Positions 52,774 through 61,326 of a DNA stretch of 64,000 bases are shown piece by piece. The notes below the pieces were generated by a model. It was not told the DNA's origin. It ran no database searches and saw only the letters and a list, made by a program, of their open reading frames with translations. Positions within the stretch are counted from its first letter, which is position 1; each line of letters opens with the position of its first letter. The DNA is from Spirosoma fluviale (GTDB taxonomy: Bacteria > Bacteroidota > Bacteroidia > Cytophagales > Spirosomataceae), in NCBI GenBank assembly GCA_945906795.1, contig CAMDRO010000005.1, positions 1 through 64,000 on the forward strand. The letters are read 5' to 3'. The position numbers and the translations under genes are program-made.

Positions 52774-54318
52774 ATGTTTTTATTAATCGCCCTTAGCTTA
52801 TTGAGCCTTGTACCTGCAGATTCTTTGACACACCAGCTCGTGGTAGGATCCTACACACAAACTGGAAATCCAGGCATTGAAGTCTTTGACATCAGCCTGC
52901 AGAGTGGAAAATCAAGAAAAGCCTACGATTTGCAAACCCCTGCCGCATCGTTCCAACATATTTCTGCGGATGGCCAATATTTATTTTCGGTCACGGAGGA
53001 AGCAGGAGGTAAATCGGCCGTAAGTTCGTTCGTAAAAAATACAAGGGGCCAATTTGAAAAAATAAATTCAAGTTTGACCACTAGTCCCGGACCCTGTTTT
53101 ATTTTATACCGAGAGGCGAGCAAAACCTTGTATGTGGCCAATTATTCCGGTGGAAGTTTAAGTGTGTTTAAAACATTAGAGGGCCGTATTTCACCCATAA
53201 GCCAGCTCATTCAGTATACTGGATCTAGCGTAAATCCAAGCCGCCAAAAGGAGCCACATGCGCACATGACGATTCTTTCCCCCGATCAAAATTATCTGTA
53301 TGTGAATGATTTAGGGACAGATAAAATATACCAACATAAAATTTTTGCGGATGGTTCGTTGGAAGAAAAATTTACGTCAACGACCGTTCCGGCAGGCCAA
53401 GGTCCTCGGCATTTAATATTTAACAAAGCTGGCAGTAACGCCTATTTAATTACTGAGTTAAAGGGGCAGGTCGACGTGTTTAAAGTGAGTAACAATCAAT
53501 TAAATTTAGTTCAAACATTGGATGCTGATACGGCAAAATCCCCAGATAAAGGAAGTGCTGATATACACCTTTCCCCCAATGAAAAGTGGCTAATCAGTTC
53601 TAATCGGATCAGTTCCAATGAGCTAACTATTTTCGCCGTGCAAGCTGATGGACTTTTAAAGAAAGTTAAACATCAGACTGTGGCGCGCAAACCTAGAAAT
53701 TTTAATTTTGACCCAACAGGCCATTTTGTATATGTGGCGAGTCAAGATGATCACAAAGTGGAAGTATATTCCTTTAACGATCAAACAGGGGAACTAACCA
53801 ATACGCACCAAGACATTTTAGTGAAGGCCCCCGTGAGCCTGCATTTTCTGGAGAAAGAAATCGATGCGGAAGCACAAATAAAAACGTTAAAAATTGGATT
53901 GAAAGCGCCAACCACTCCCATGGCCAATTACATAAAATGTGTGATTTCAGGAAAAATGGTTTTTTTGTCAGGTCATATTCCAGACAAGCCAGAGGGGGGC
54001 CAAGTGGTGGGGAAATTGGGGAAAGAACTTAGTGTTGAGCAGGGTCAAGCAGCGACTCGGCTCGTGGGAATTAATTTACTATCCACTTTAAAAGCAAACA
54101 TAGGTGATCTAAACCGTGTGAAAAGAATTGTAAAAGTAAACGGGTTTGTGAATTCGGAATCTAATTTTACCCAACAGCCTGTTGTGATGAATGGGTTCTC
54201 CAATTTGATGGTAGAGATATTTGGAGAACGCGGACGACACACCCGCTCGGCCATCGGCGTCAATGTGTTGCCCAATAATGTGGCCGTGGAAATCGATATG
54301 GTGGTGGAGTTAAAGTAA
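52774..54318 (+). CDS. Lactonase (6-phosphogluconolactonase-type propeller) fused to a RidA-family domain
   Basis: The 514-residue protein begins with a short hydrophobic segment (1-15) that may be a signal. Residues 20-355 form a seven-bladed lactonase propeller (LVVGSYTQTGNPGIEVFDI, HISADGQYLFSVTEE, LYVANYSGGSLSVFK, LSPDQNYLYVNDLGTDKI, FVYVASQDDHKVEVYSF). Residues 378-514 are a YjgF/RidA domain of the longer PF14588-like type: FLSGHIPDKPEGG, LGKELSVEQGQAATRLVG, VKVNGFVNSESNF, FGERGRHTRSAIGVNVLPNNVAVEID, with the substrate arginine at 491. RidA enzymes hydrolyse reactive enamine/imine intermediates. Fusion to a lactonase is unusual in my knowledge. The joint function is not known; a role in clearing reactive sugar-lactone or imine products is an inference. 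Confidence 0.87.
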   Translation: MFLLIALSLLSLVPADSLTHQLVVGSYTQTGNPGIEVFDISLQSGKSRKAYDLQTPAASFQHISADGQYLFSVTEEAGGKSAVSSFVKNTRGQFEKINSSLTTSPGPCFILYREASKTLYVANYSGGSLSVFKTLEGRISPISQLIQYTGSSVNPSRQKEPHAHMTILSPDQNYLYVNDLGTDKIYQHKIFADGSLEEKFTSTTVPAGQGPRHLIFNKAGSNAYLITELKGQVDVFKVSNNQLNLVQTLDADTAKSPDKGSADIHLSPNEKWLISSNRISSNELTIFAVQADGLLKKVKHQTVARKPRNFNFDPTGHFVYVASQDDHKVEVYSFNDQTGELTNTHQDILVKAPVSLHFLEKEIDAEAQIKTLKIGLKAPTTPMANYIKCVISGKMVFLSGHIPDKPEGGQVVGKLGKELSVEQGQAATRLVGINLLSTLKANIGDLNRVKRIVKVNGFVNSESNFTQQPVVMNGFSNLMVEIFGERGRHTRSAIGVNVLPNNVAVEIDMVVELK

Positions 54319-54326
54319 TTTATAAA

Positions 54327-55604
54327 TCAAGCCGCCGCCATTTCTTTAATCGCTTTAACCAACATATCTAAGTCGGCCGTGGAGGTAAAAACATTGGCCG
54401 TGATTCTACATCCATGCACATTTGAATTGTCGATGCCCACCGTATAAATTCCATATTTATCTAACAGCTTGGCAGCTAAATCCTTCGTTGCCATCCCCTT
54501 AATTCCCACATTAGCAATCGCGCAAGTGCGCGCAGGATCACTAGGAGTATTCATTAAAACACCGGGTATATTTCGAACGCGGGAAGTCCAATAATTTTGC
54601 AAATATCGCAATCGGGCCAATTTATTTTCGGGCCCCATTTTTTTATAAAATTCAATGGAACTAGTAATGGCTAAATGTGCATGCACGGGATGCGTCCCCA
54701 AATGACTTAATCGTTTAATGTCAAACTCCTCATCTGGAAATTCAGCCTCCGCAATCAACGGCCAAATCTTAGCTATCTTTTCTTTTTTAACATATAACAT
54801 TCCGACCCCTAATGGCACTGCTAACCATTTATGTAGACTAGCTCCGTAATAATCGCAGCCCAACTCAGGTAAGGTATAAATTAACTGGGCGACCGCGTGT
54901 GCTCCATCCACCATCACTTCCACGCCTTTTTCGTGGGCCATTTGGCATATCTTTTTTACAGGCATCACTTGGCCCGAAATATTGACCACATGAGACATTA
55001 ACAACAACTTGGTTTTAGGCGTAATCGCGTTAGCATACAACGCTAGGATTTCGTCATCAGAAACCGGATCCAAAGGCAATGAAACTACCTTATTTTTCAC
55101 GCCAAATCGTTTGGCAACCATTTTAAACATGTCCAACATCGCAGGATAATCTTGCTCGGCCATCACCGCTTCATCCCCAGATTTCCATGGATATCCGCCA
55201 ATTATCATATCCAAAGATTCGGTGGTATTGCGGGTTAGCGTCAACTCTTTGGCTGAACAGCCCATTAATTCCGCGACTTGACTGGTTGCTTTTTCCCGAT
55301 TGGCCACTTGGGCCGTTCGCATATAATAAGCCCCCTGTAAATTTACCTCACGTATATGCTTGATGTGCTGCTCCAAAATCTCTTCTGGAAGTATGTTATA
55401 ATACCCACTTTCTAAATTAATATGCTCCGGGTTCAAGCGATATAATTTTTGGTATTTAGCCCAATATGCCTCGTCAATAGCTAAATCACCCGGATTTTTA
55501 TCCTTCGCATACGCTAGCAATTCTTCGATTTTATTGACAGGACTATCCAGACTTGCGAAGCCTGAAAGCAATGCCATGTTTTTCAAAAAGACTCTTTTTT
55601 CCAT
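54327..55604 (-). CDS. Class V aminotransferase-fold PLP enzyme (isopenicillin N epimerase-like)
   Basis: The 425-residue protein has an N-terminal hydrophobic stretch (about 8-18) that could be a weak Tat-like signal, without twin arginines. The PLP-binding lysine is K259 in ASLHKWLAVPLG, preceded by the cofactor-contacting MVDGAHAVAQ with D233 and H236. LTLTRNTTESLDMI is the phosphate-binding region. The family includes cysteine desulfurases, kynureninases and isopenicillin N epimerase-like enzymes; the ASLHKW motif fits the last group. Reaction unknown. It lies 22 bases downstream of a fatty acid hydroxylase gene and is the last gene of the operon. Confidence 0.88.
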   Translation of the reverse strand: MEKRVFLKNMALLSGFASLDSPVNKIEELLAYAKDKNPGDLAIDEAYWAKYQKLYRLNPEHINLESGYYNILPEEILEQHIKHIREVNLQGAYYMRTAQVANREKATSQVAELMGCSAKELTLTRNTTESLDMIIGGYPWKSGDEAVMAEQDYPAMLDMFKMVAKRFGVKNKVVSLPLDPVSDDEILALYANAITPKTKLLLMSHVVNISGQVMPVKKICQMAHEKGVEVMVDGAHAVAQLIYTLPELGCDYYGASLHKWLAVPLGVGMLYVKKEKIAKIWPLIAEAEFPDEEFDIKRLSHLGTHPVHAHLAITSSIEFYKKMGPENKLARLRYLQNYWTSRVRNIPGVLMNTPSDPARTCAIANVGIKGMATKDLAAKLLDKYGIYTVGIDNSNVHGCRITANVFTSTADLDMLVKAIKEMAAA

Positions 55605-55626
55605 TAATCTCTAAAATTTGACCGGA

Positions 55627-56460
55627 TCAGTAATCCGTTTTAATGTCTTTATTGAACGGCAAACCTAATTGGTACGCCATATTTTTATCCTTCTCTCCAT
55701 CTAAAACATCAAGCCCATAGCGGATTTCCGACAATTCCATGACTTGAAAAGTACCAAAAATACGATCCCAAATAGAAAAAATATTTCCATAATTTGAATC
55801 TGTTTGGGGCCTCACCTCATGGTGATGAATCTTATGCATATTGGGGGAAACAATGACATAGGAAATAAATTTATCTACTGCTGCCGGCAAAGAAATATTG
55901 GCATGATTAAACTGAGACAATAAAGCACTGGCGCTTTGGTACATCATCACTAACCACATAGGCGCCCCACAAATAAATACGCCCGTCAGCGTAAAAATGG
56001 CTCGAAAAACACTCTCTCCGGGATGATGGCGATTCGCTGTTGTCGTATCCACGTGCGTGTCAGCATGATGCACCATATGAAATTTCCAAAGAACTTTAAC
56101 CTTATGCTCAATCCAATGAATAAAATAAGCCCCCACTAAATCCAATAATAACATGCCCATTAAAAAAATCGTCCAATTGGGTAAAGCATAAATTTGCAAT
56201 AGACCAAAATGGTTTAAAACCGTCCAATCACTCGCTTGCACAATAATAGTCGCAAAAATAAAATTAATGATGATGGTCGTTAAGGTAAAAATCAAATTCA
56301 ACTTGGCATGTTTCCACTTCCCATAATCATTTTTAAACATCGGGATCACTCCCTCTATGACCCAAAAAAAGGTAATTCCTCCCGCTAAAATAAGCGCTCT
56401 ATGTGAGCTAGGAATTGTATCAAAATAGTTAATCATTTGGTCTAACATATCCAATATCAT
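55627..56460 (-). CDS. Sterol desaturase/fatty acid hydroxylase family membrane protein
   Basis: The 277-residue integral membrane enzyme carries the histidine-box signature for a di-iron site: HWIEHK (first box), KFHMVHHADTHVD (second box), NRHHPGE and NMHKIHHHEVRPQTDSNYG (third box). About four to six helices surround it. Such enzymes hydroxylate or desaturate lipids, carotenoids or ether lipids using O2. The substrate is unknown. Its start overlaps the end of the CE15-like gene by four bases. Confidence 0.9.
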   Translation of the reverse strand: MILDMLDQMINYFDTIPSSHRALILAGGITFFWVIEGVIPMFKNDYGKWKHAKLNLIFTLTTIIINFIFATIIVQASDWTVLNHFGLLQIYALPNWTIFLMGMLLLDLVGAYFIHWIEHKVKVLWKFHMVHHADTHVDTTTANRHHPGESVFRAIFTLTGVFICGAPMWLVMMYQSASALLSQFNHANISLPAAVDKFISYVIVSPNMHKIHHHEVRPQTDSNYGNIFSIWDRIFGTFQVMELSEIRYGLDVLDGEKDKNMAYQLGLPFNKDIKTDY

Positions 56461-57809
56461 TTAAAATACTTCGCGCCAAAATCTAAAAAGAAAGGCCAAT
56501 TGGGCCCCGGAGTATGGCCTTTTTCATGTTGGCGCCAAGCAATTTGCCCTGTTAAAATTCCAGTTCCAATGGGTGGAAATTCAACACGTTTAATACCCTC
56601 TTTCCCATACAATTGATAAGCTGGATCCGCCTCCACACAAGCTTCAAACATACCTTTAGGGTCAACCCAAAGATCTCCTGTACTCCCAGCTCCTACAAAA
56701 ACGGGCCTTGGTGCACAAAGCGCTAGTAATTCGTGGGCATCTACCGGTAAATCACTCCATTGCAAAGGTCCTCCATACTTAATAAAATTTCCAGCCATCC
56801 AATGGTATTCGCCTGAACCGGTTACATTTTCAACTTTCTCACCATAATTTCTACGGTGAATTTTTAAGCCCCCCTCGCCAGAAGAGCTCACGAATGCCGT
56901 AGCAAAACGTGGATCATAGGCCATCGCCACGGCGACTGCTTTTCCATACCGAGAATGTCCCATTAAGGCAATTTTCTTGGCGTCAATTTGTTTTTGAGTA
57001 AGAAAGAAGTCTAGCATTCGGCTCGTGCCCCAGCCCCAAGCACGTAATGACCCCCAGTCGTCCGGTTTTCTATTTTGACCCTTATTCATTAAACCAATAA
57101 TCCCTTTAGTCAATCCAGCGCCATTATCAGCCTGAATACTTGTTGGAATAATCGTAGCAAAACCCCAACCTCGCGCTATTACCTGTTCTTGCCAAGTAGG
57201 TTCTACCGGGGTGTTAGCCGGAACCGGCGGACGCATTCCAGCCGGAAATACAAAACTCAACTCGACAATCACGGGAACCGGTTTTGCAGATTGTTTAGGC
57301 AAAGTTAGCGTTAAGTCCATTTTAACTTCGATAGAAGGAAAAATAGAATTGTCGACAATGCCTTGCCATTTTTGAACGCTTACCTCTGTATTTCCAATTT
57401 TATCATCTTTACTGCTCACCACAATCCATTGGACTTTTGGCGTATTTGAAGGAACCCTTCCATAAATTTCCCGATCAAATTCTTCAAACAATTCGGGCCG
57501 ACGAACCTTCTCCCACATTTTTTTTGTGGTCACCTTTTGTCCCAATTTTGTCGTCAATAAGGAAGGCAAATTAGGAAAAATAACTGCTTTCGATTCATCA
57601 TAATTAGCCGCATTGGGGGCGGTTGCCGTACCACTAGCTCCTAAGCGTAAACTTGTTATGCCCAGTTGCGCCAACATATTTTCGTGGTCTCCCTTCGTCT
57701 TTCGATTCGTTTGCGCAATTAAACTATCCTGCTCTGGGGTCCGTTTAATTTGTGCCCAAGATGCTAGTTGTACTAATAATAAAATAAAAACCAACCATCC
57801 CTTTTTCAT
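56457..57809 (-). CDS. Secreted CE15-like (glucuronoyl esterase-type) alpha/beta hydrolase
   Basis: I start at the ATG at 57809 (450 residues), which gives a signal peptide (MKKGWLVFILLLVQLASWAQ) and leaves ten bases to the upstream gene. The nucleophile motif is G-H-S-R-Y-G-K (Ser286), the Gly-x-Ser-Arg form typical of CE15 glucuronoyl esterases, followed by SSSGEGGLKIHRRNYGE and a C-terminal acid/His region (VGAGSTGDLWVDPKGMF, WRQHEKGHTPGPNWPFF). CE15 enzymes cut esters between lignin and glucuronoxylan or related uronic-acid esters. That role is inferred. Confidence 0.88.
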   Translation of the reverse strand: MKKGWLVFILLLVQLASWAQIKRTPEQDSLIAQTNRKTKGDHENMLAQLGITSLRLGASGTATAPNAANYDESKAVIFPNLPSLLTTKLGQKVTTKKMWEKVRRPELFEEFDREIYGRVPSNTPKVQWIVVSSKDDKIGNTEVSVQKWQGIVDNSIFPSIEVKMDLTLTLPKQSAKPVPVIVELSFVFPAGMRPPVPANTPVEPTWQEQVIARGWGFATIIPTSIQADNGAGLTKGIIGLMNKGQNRKPDDWGSLRAWGWGTSRMLDFFLTQKQIDAKKIALMGHSRYGKAVAVAMAYDPRFATAFVSSSGEGGLKIHRRNYGEKVENVTGSGEYHWMAGNFIKYGGPLQWSDLPVDAHELLALCAPRPVFVGAGSTGDLWVDPKGMFEACVEADPAYQLYGKEGIKRVEFPPIGTGILTGQIAWRQHEKGHTPGPNWPFFLDFGAKYFK

Positions 57810-57819
57810 CGTATAAAAT

Positions 57820-58920
57820 TTATAAATCCTTGACACAGCGAAAACCTGTATGTTCTAAACCGGAATCAGGACTTGACTTCATTCTAGCCGCCACTCGGTA
57901 ACTAGCACAATAAGAATCATTACACAAAAATGACCCGCCACGCATAACTTTTTTAGGAATTCCTGGCTCATCCGGATCAAAACTATCCTTAGGCCCTTTG
58001 GGCGAAATCGCTAATTTAGCTTTTAAAACTTTATAATAATCAGGCCTGTAATTATCGAAGCACCACTCCCACACATTGCCTCCCATATCCGCCAAACCAA
58101 ACCCATTCAATTGAAAACTTTTTACCGGAGCCGTGGTAAATTTATAGCCATCTTTGGCCTCATCTTGGTATGGAAAATTACCTTGCCACGTATTTGCCTT
58201 GATTTTCCCCTGATCCACCGACTCCGTACCCCAAGGATATTCCATGTTTTTCAGGCCTCCTCGAGCCGCCCACTCCCACTCCGCCTCAGTAGGCAAACGT
58301 TTCCCAGCCCATTTCGAATAGGCTTGGGCATCATCCCAAGATACTTGGACTACGGGATGATTTTCTTTTCCAATGATAGTAGAAAGTGGGCCCGATGGAT
58401 GTTGCCAATCCGCCCCGCGTTTAAATTGCCACCATTGGCTATAATCATTTAAGTTTACGGGGCCACTCGTCGGCATAAACACCAATGAACTTGCGGCCAA
58501 CAATGAATCTGGGGGTTTTGGGGTGCCAACAGGTACCTGTTTTTTCATTTCTTCCCAATCAATAGGCCGTTCAGCCGTGGTCACATAACCCGTCGCCTGA
58601 ACAAACTCCTGAAATTGAGCATTCGTAACCTCCGTTTGATCCATCCAAAAACCGGATAGCTTAACCATATGAACAGGATACTCATCTGTTCTTCCCTCTT
58701 TTGTGTGAGAACCCATGCCAAATATACCCGCTGGAATGCGAACCATTCCCTGTACATTAATTTCCTTGTTATTGCTCGGTTTAATGACGTTTTTAGCCAG
58801 TATAAAACCCTTTTTTGTGGGGACAGGTACGTGGCAAACAGGGATTTTTTTTGTTTGGGCCAACAAACTAAATCCGCAAAAAATAAGCATCAATAAAGTC
58901 TTTATTTTCAATCTATTCAT
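57820..58920 (-). CDS. Formylglycine-generating-enzyme (SUMF1)-family protein with intact Cys pair
   Basis: FGEs oxidise an active-site Cys (in Cys-x-Pro-x-Arg) of type I sulfatases to formylglycine. The 366-residue protein has a signal peptide and the FGE-sulfatase domain: RIPAGIFGMGSHTKEGRTDEYPVH, FWMDQTEVTNAQFQEF, RLPTEAEWEWAARGG, NVWEWCFDNY, and near the end GGSFLCNDSYCASYRVAARM with Cys333 and Cys338. Their five-residue spacing matches the active-site pair Cys336/Cys341 of human FGE, so catalysis is possible. No sulfatase gene lies in the window. It heads an operon with the CE15-like gene. Confidence 0.87.
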   Translation of the reverse strand: MNRLKIKTLLMLIFCGFSLLAQTKKIPVCHVPVPTKKGFILAKNVIKPSNNKEINVQGMVRIPAGIFGMGSHTKEGRTDEYPVHMVKLSGFWMDQTEVTNAQFQEFVQATGYVTTAERPIDWEEMKKQVPVGTPKPPDSLLAASSLVFMPTSGPVNLNDYSQWWQFKRGADWQHPSGPLSTIIGKENHPVVQVSWDDAQAYSKWAGKRLPTEAEWEWAARGGLKNMEYPWGTESVDQGKIKANTWQGNFPYQDEAKDGYKFTTAPVKSFQLNGFGLADMGGNVWEWCFDNYRPDYYKVLKAKLAISPKGPKDSFDPDEPGIPKKVMRGGSFLCNDSYCASYRVAARMKSSPDSGLEHTGFRCVKDL

Positions 58921-59033
58921 ATATTAATCTGCCTTTTGGCCAAATCCTAAAATTTCAATTCAAATAGATTTTACTAAATTAATAAAATTTAGAACTTTTA
59001 TCATTTAAATTACAAGGAAAAACTTGATTTAAT

Positions 59034-59711
59034 ATGAAATCCGAAAACCGATCCTACTATGAAATATATGCGTTGGGGGATTCAGCCTTCACTATAGAGT
59101 TCGGCAAGGACATTCATCCCGAGACCAATGACCATGTCATTGCTCGCTTTAAACAATTTCAAGAAAATCCCATCAAAGGCATCATTGACTTAATTCCTGC
59201 CTACCATACATTGACGCTATGTTTTGATTTAACGCAAATTTCTCAGCCCAAATATGGATTAAATACCCTCATTGAGCATGTAAAATTAAGGTTAGAAGAA
59301 CCTGTAGATATAGGGGAAATCTCGCAGAACTTACATGAAATCCCTGTGGTTTATGGCGGTAAAAATGGATTAGACATAATACGAGTGAGTCTAGAAAAAG
59401 AAATCGATGTCAATGAAATTATTCGATTACATGCAGAACCTACCTATCGTGTCTATATGTTAGGGTTTATTCCGGGATTTGCCTATTTGGGCGAATTAAA
59501 TAAGGTGTTATCTATGCCGCGAAAATCTATACCCCAACCTATTATTCCGGGAAGCATAGGGATCGCTGGCCTTCAAACAGGGATTTATCCCTCCATTTCC
59601 CCAGGGGGCTGGAATATCATTGGACATACTGATTTTCCACTTTTAAAAAATGATCTGCCCATTCTCCAACCTGGAGATCGAGTAAAGTTTATCCCACAAA
59701 ATCAAATATGA
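59034..59711 (+). CDS. pxpB: 5-oxoprolinase subunit PxpB
   Basis: PxpB, with PxpA and PxpC, hydrolyses 5-oxoproline (pyroglutamate) to glutamate using ATP, removing a damage product of glutamine and glutathione-like thiols. The 225 residues match KipI-type proteins: YALGDSAFTIEFG at the start, YHTLTLCFD, VVYGGKNGLD, MLGFIPGFAYLGEL and GIAGLQTGIYPSISPGGW. The TGA stop overlaps the pxpC ATG by four bases. It is the first gene of pxpBCA. Confidence 0.94.
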   Translation: MKSENRSYYEIYALGDSAFTIEFGKDIHPETNDHVIARFKQFQENPIKGIIDLIPAYHTLTLCFDLTQISQPKYGLNTLIEHVKLRLEEPVDIGEISQNLHEIPVVYGGKNGLDIIRVSLEKEIDVNEIIRLHAEPTYRVYMLGFIPGFAYLGELNKVLSMPRKSIPQPIIPGSIGIAGLQTGIYPSISPGGWNIIGHTDFPLLKNDLPILQPGDRVKFIPQNQI

Positions 59712-60640
59712 GCCTAATTGTCCATAAAATAGGTATTTTAGATACCATCCAGCATTTCGGTATAAGGGGTCAGCAATCAAAGGGCATTCGGCCGGGAGGG
59801 GTAATGGATCTATTTTCCGCTTCCATTGCCAACGCGCTCGTCGGCAATAAATTAACCGAAGACGTAGTAGAAATTCACTTTCCCGCATGCGAAATCATCT
59901 TTAAAAAATCTTGTATGATTTCTTTAGTTGGCGCCGATTTTACGGCCAAATTAAATGAAAAATACCTCCCATTAAACAGACCAATACTCATCCCTGATGA
60001 AAGTAAATTACGGTTTATTGCACCTAAATCAGGCAGAATTGTTTACCTCGCTGTCCAAGGAGGTCTAGCTGGACAAGGCCAACTTGAAAAAAGCCAAGAA
60101 ATTGATTTTAAGAAAAAACAGAAATTAACCACCGATTTTATACATATTTTTCCCTGGTCAGCCGATACCACGTGGAGAACAGACGCCCCTGAAATTCATG
60201 TCATTCAAGGTCGCGAATGGGAACGATTAAAGGAGGAGTCTCAAAGACAATTTTGTTGCAAGCCCGTTAAAATTTCCAATCACTCAAATCGCATGGGTTA
60301 TCGATTACAGCATAAACCCTTTTATACAAGAACCAACGAAGAAATTATCTCAAGCGCAGTGAATTTTGGGACCATCCAACTACTCCCCAATGGGCATACT
60401 ATTGTTCTCATGGCCGACCACCAAACCACCGGTGGGTACCCTAGGATTGCTCACGTTATTTCAGCAGATCTTCCAAAATTTGCACAAAAGAGCCCTGGGG
60501 ATGAAGTCATATTTCATTTGACAGACCAAGAAACCGCTGAAAAAGAATGGCAGGCCCAACAAAAACACATCAAACAAATTCAAAATATAAGCCAACTAAA
60601 ATTAAATGAATCCTTCGAAAAAAATTCCCATAAATTGTGA
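59708..60640 (+). CDS. pxpC: 5-oxoprolinase subunit PxpC
   Basis: The 310-residue protein is the biotin-dependent-carboxylase-like (KipA) subunit of 5-oxoprolinase. Family features are GIRGQQSKGIRPGGVMDLFS at the start, YLAVQGGLA in the middle, VIQGREWERL, and SNRMGYRL followed by TIQLLPNGHTIVLMADHQTTGGYPR. It forms the complex with PxpB. Its last 35 bases overlap the pxpA gene in another frame, so coupled translation is likely. Confidence 0.93.
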   Translation: MSLIVHKIGILDTIQHFGIRGQQSKGIRPGGVMDLFSASIANALVGNKLTEDVVEIHFPACEIIFKKSCMISLVGADFTAKLNEKYLPLNRPILIPDESKLRFIAPKSGRIVYLAVQGGLAGQGQLEKSQEIDFKKKQKLTTDFIHIFPWSADTTWRTDAPEIHVIQGREWERLKEESQRQFCCKPVKISNHSNRMGYRLQHKPFYTRTNEEIISSAVNFGTIQLLPNGHTIVLMADHQTTGGYPRIAHVISADLPKFAQKSPGDEVIFHLTDQETAEKEWQAQQKHIKQIQNISQLKLNESFEKNSHKL

Positions 60641-61319
60641 TTTAGGCGAGGGTATGCCAAACGATTTGGCCATAATCCCCCTGATAGATGAAGCTAATAT
60701 TGCCTGCGGATTTCATGCGGGAGATTCGCTAACCATGCGAACTACGATTGTAAATTGCCAAAAACATCAAGTCAAAATAGGAGCCCATCCTTCCTATTTG
60801 GACCGTGAGAATTTTGGCCGAACCCTTGTCGCATTAAGTCCCACCGAAATATACCAATTGGTCTACAAACAAGTCCTCATTTTACAGAAAATAGCAACCG
60901 AATCAGGGGCCAAATTAAACCATGTCAAGCCCCATGGAGCCTTATATAATGAATCTGCCAAAAATATAATCGTAGCTCAGGCCATTGCAAAAGCTGTTTT
61001 TGATTTAGACCCATCCCTCATTTTATTTGGCCTTAGTCAAAGTCATTCCATTAGCCAGGCTGAAAAAATAGGATTAAGGGTCGCGCATGAAACCTTTGCT
61101 GATCGAGCCTATCTTTCTGATGGCCAATTGATGCCCAGAAGTCAAATCGGCGCTGTTCATGAGGACGTAAATTTAGTAGCCCAATCATTCATTGATTTGC
61201 AACATGGATTTGTAAAGTCAATCCATGGCCACAAAATATCTTTAAAATCAGACACCATTTGTATTCATGGTGACGGAATAAACGCATTGGAATTTGCGAA
61301 AAAAATTCGCGGCCTCTAG
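60606..61319 (+). CDS. pxpA: 5-oxoprolinase subunit PxpA (LamB/YcsF family)
   Basis: The 237-residue protein is the LamB/YcsF-type subunit of 5-oxoprolinase. INCDLGEGMPND near the N-terminus, IACGFHAGDSLTMR, IGAHPSYLDRENFGR, HVKPHGALYNES, ETFADRAYLSDGQLMPRS and IHGDGINALEF are family hallmarks. The start at 60606 places the Asn-Cys-Asp-Leu-Gly-Glu motif at the expected distance, which makes the 35-base overlap with pxpC real. It completes the pxpBCA operon. Confidence 0.95.
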   Translation: MNPSKKIPINCDLGEGMPNDLAIIPLIDEANIACGFHAGDSLTMRTTIVNCQKHQVKIGAHPSYLDRENFGRTLVALSPTEIYQLVYKQVLILQKIATESGAKLNHVKPHGALYNESAKNIIVAQAIAKAVFDLDPSLILFGLSQSHSISQAEKIGLRVAHETFADRAYLSDGQLMPRSQIGAVHEDVNLVAQSFIDLQHGFVKSIHGHKISLKSDTICIHGDGINALEFAKKIRGL

Positions 61320-61326
61320 CCCTAAA

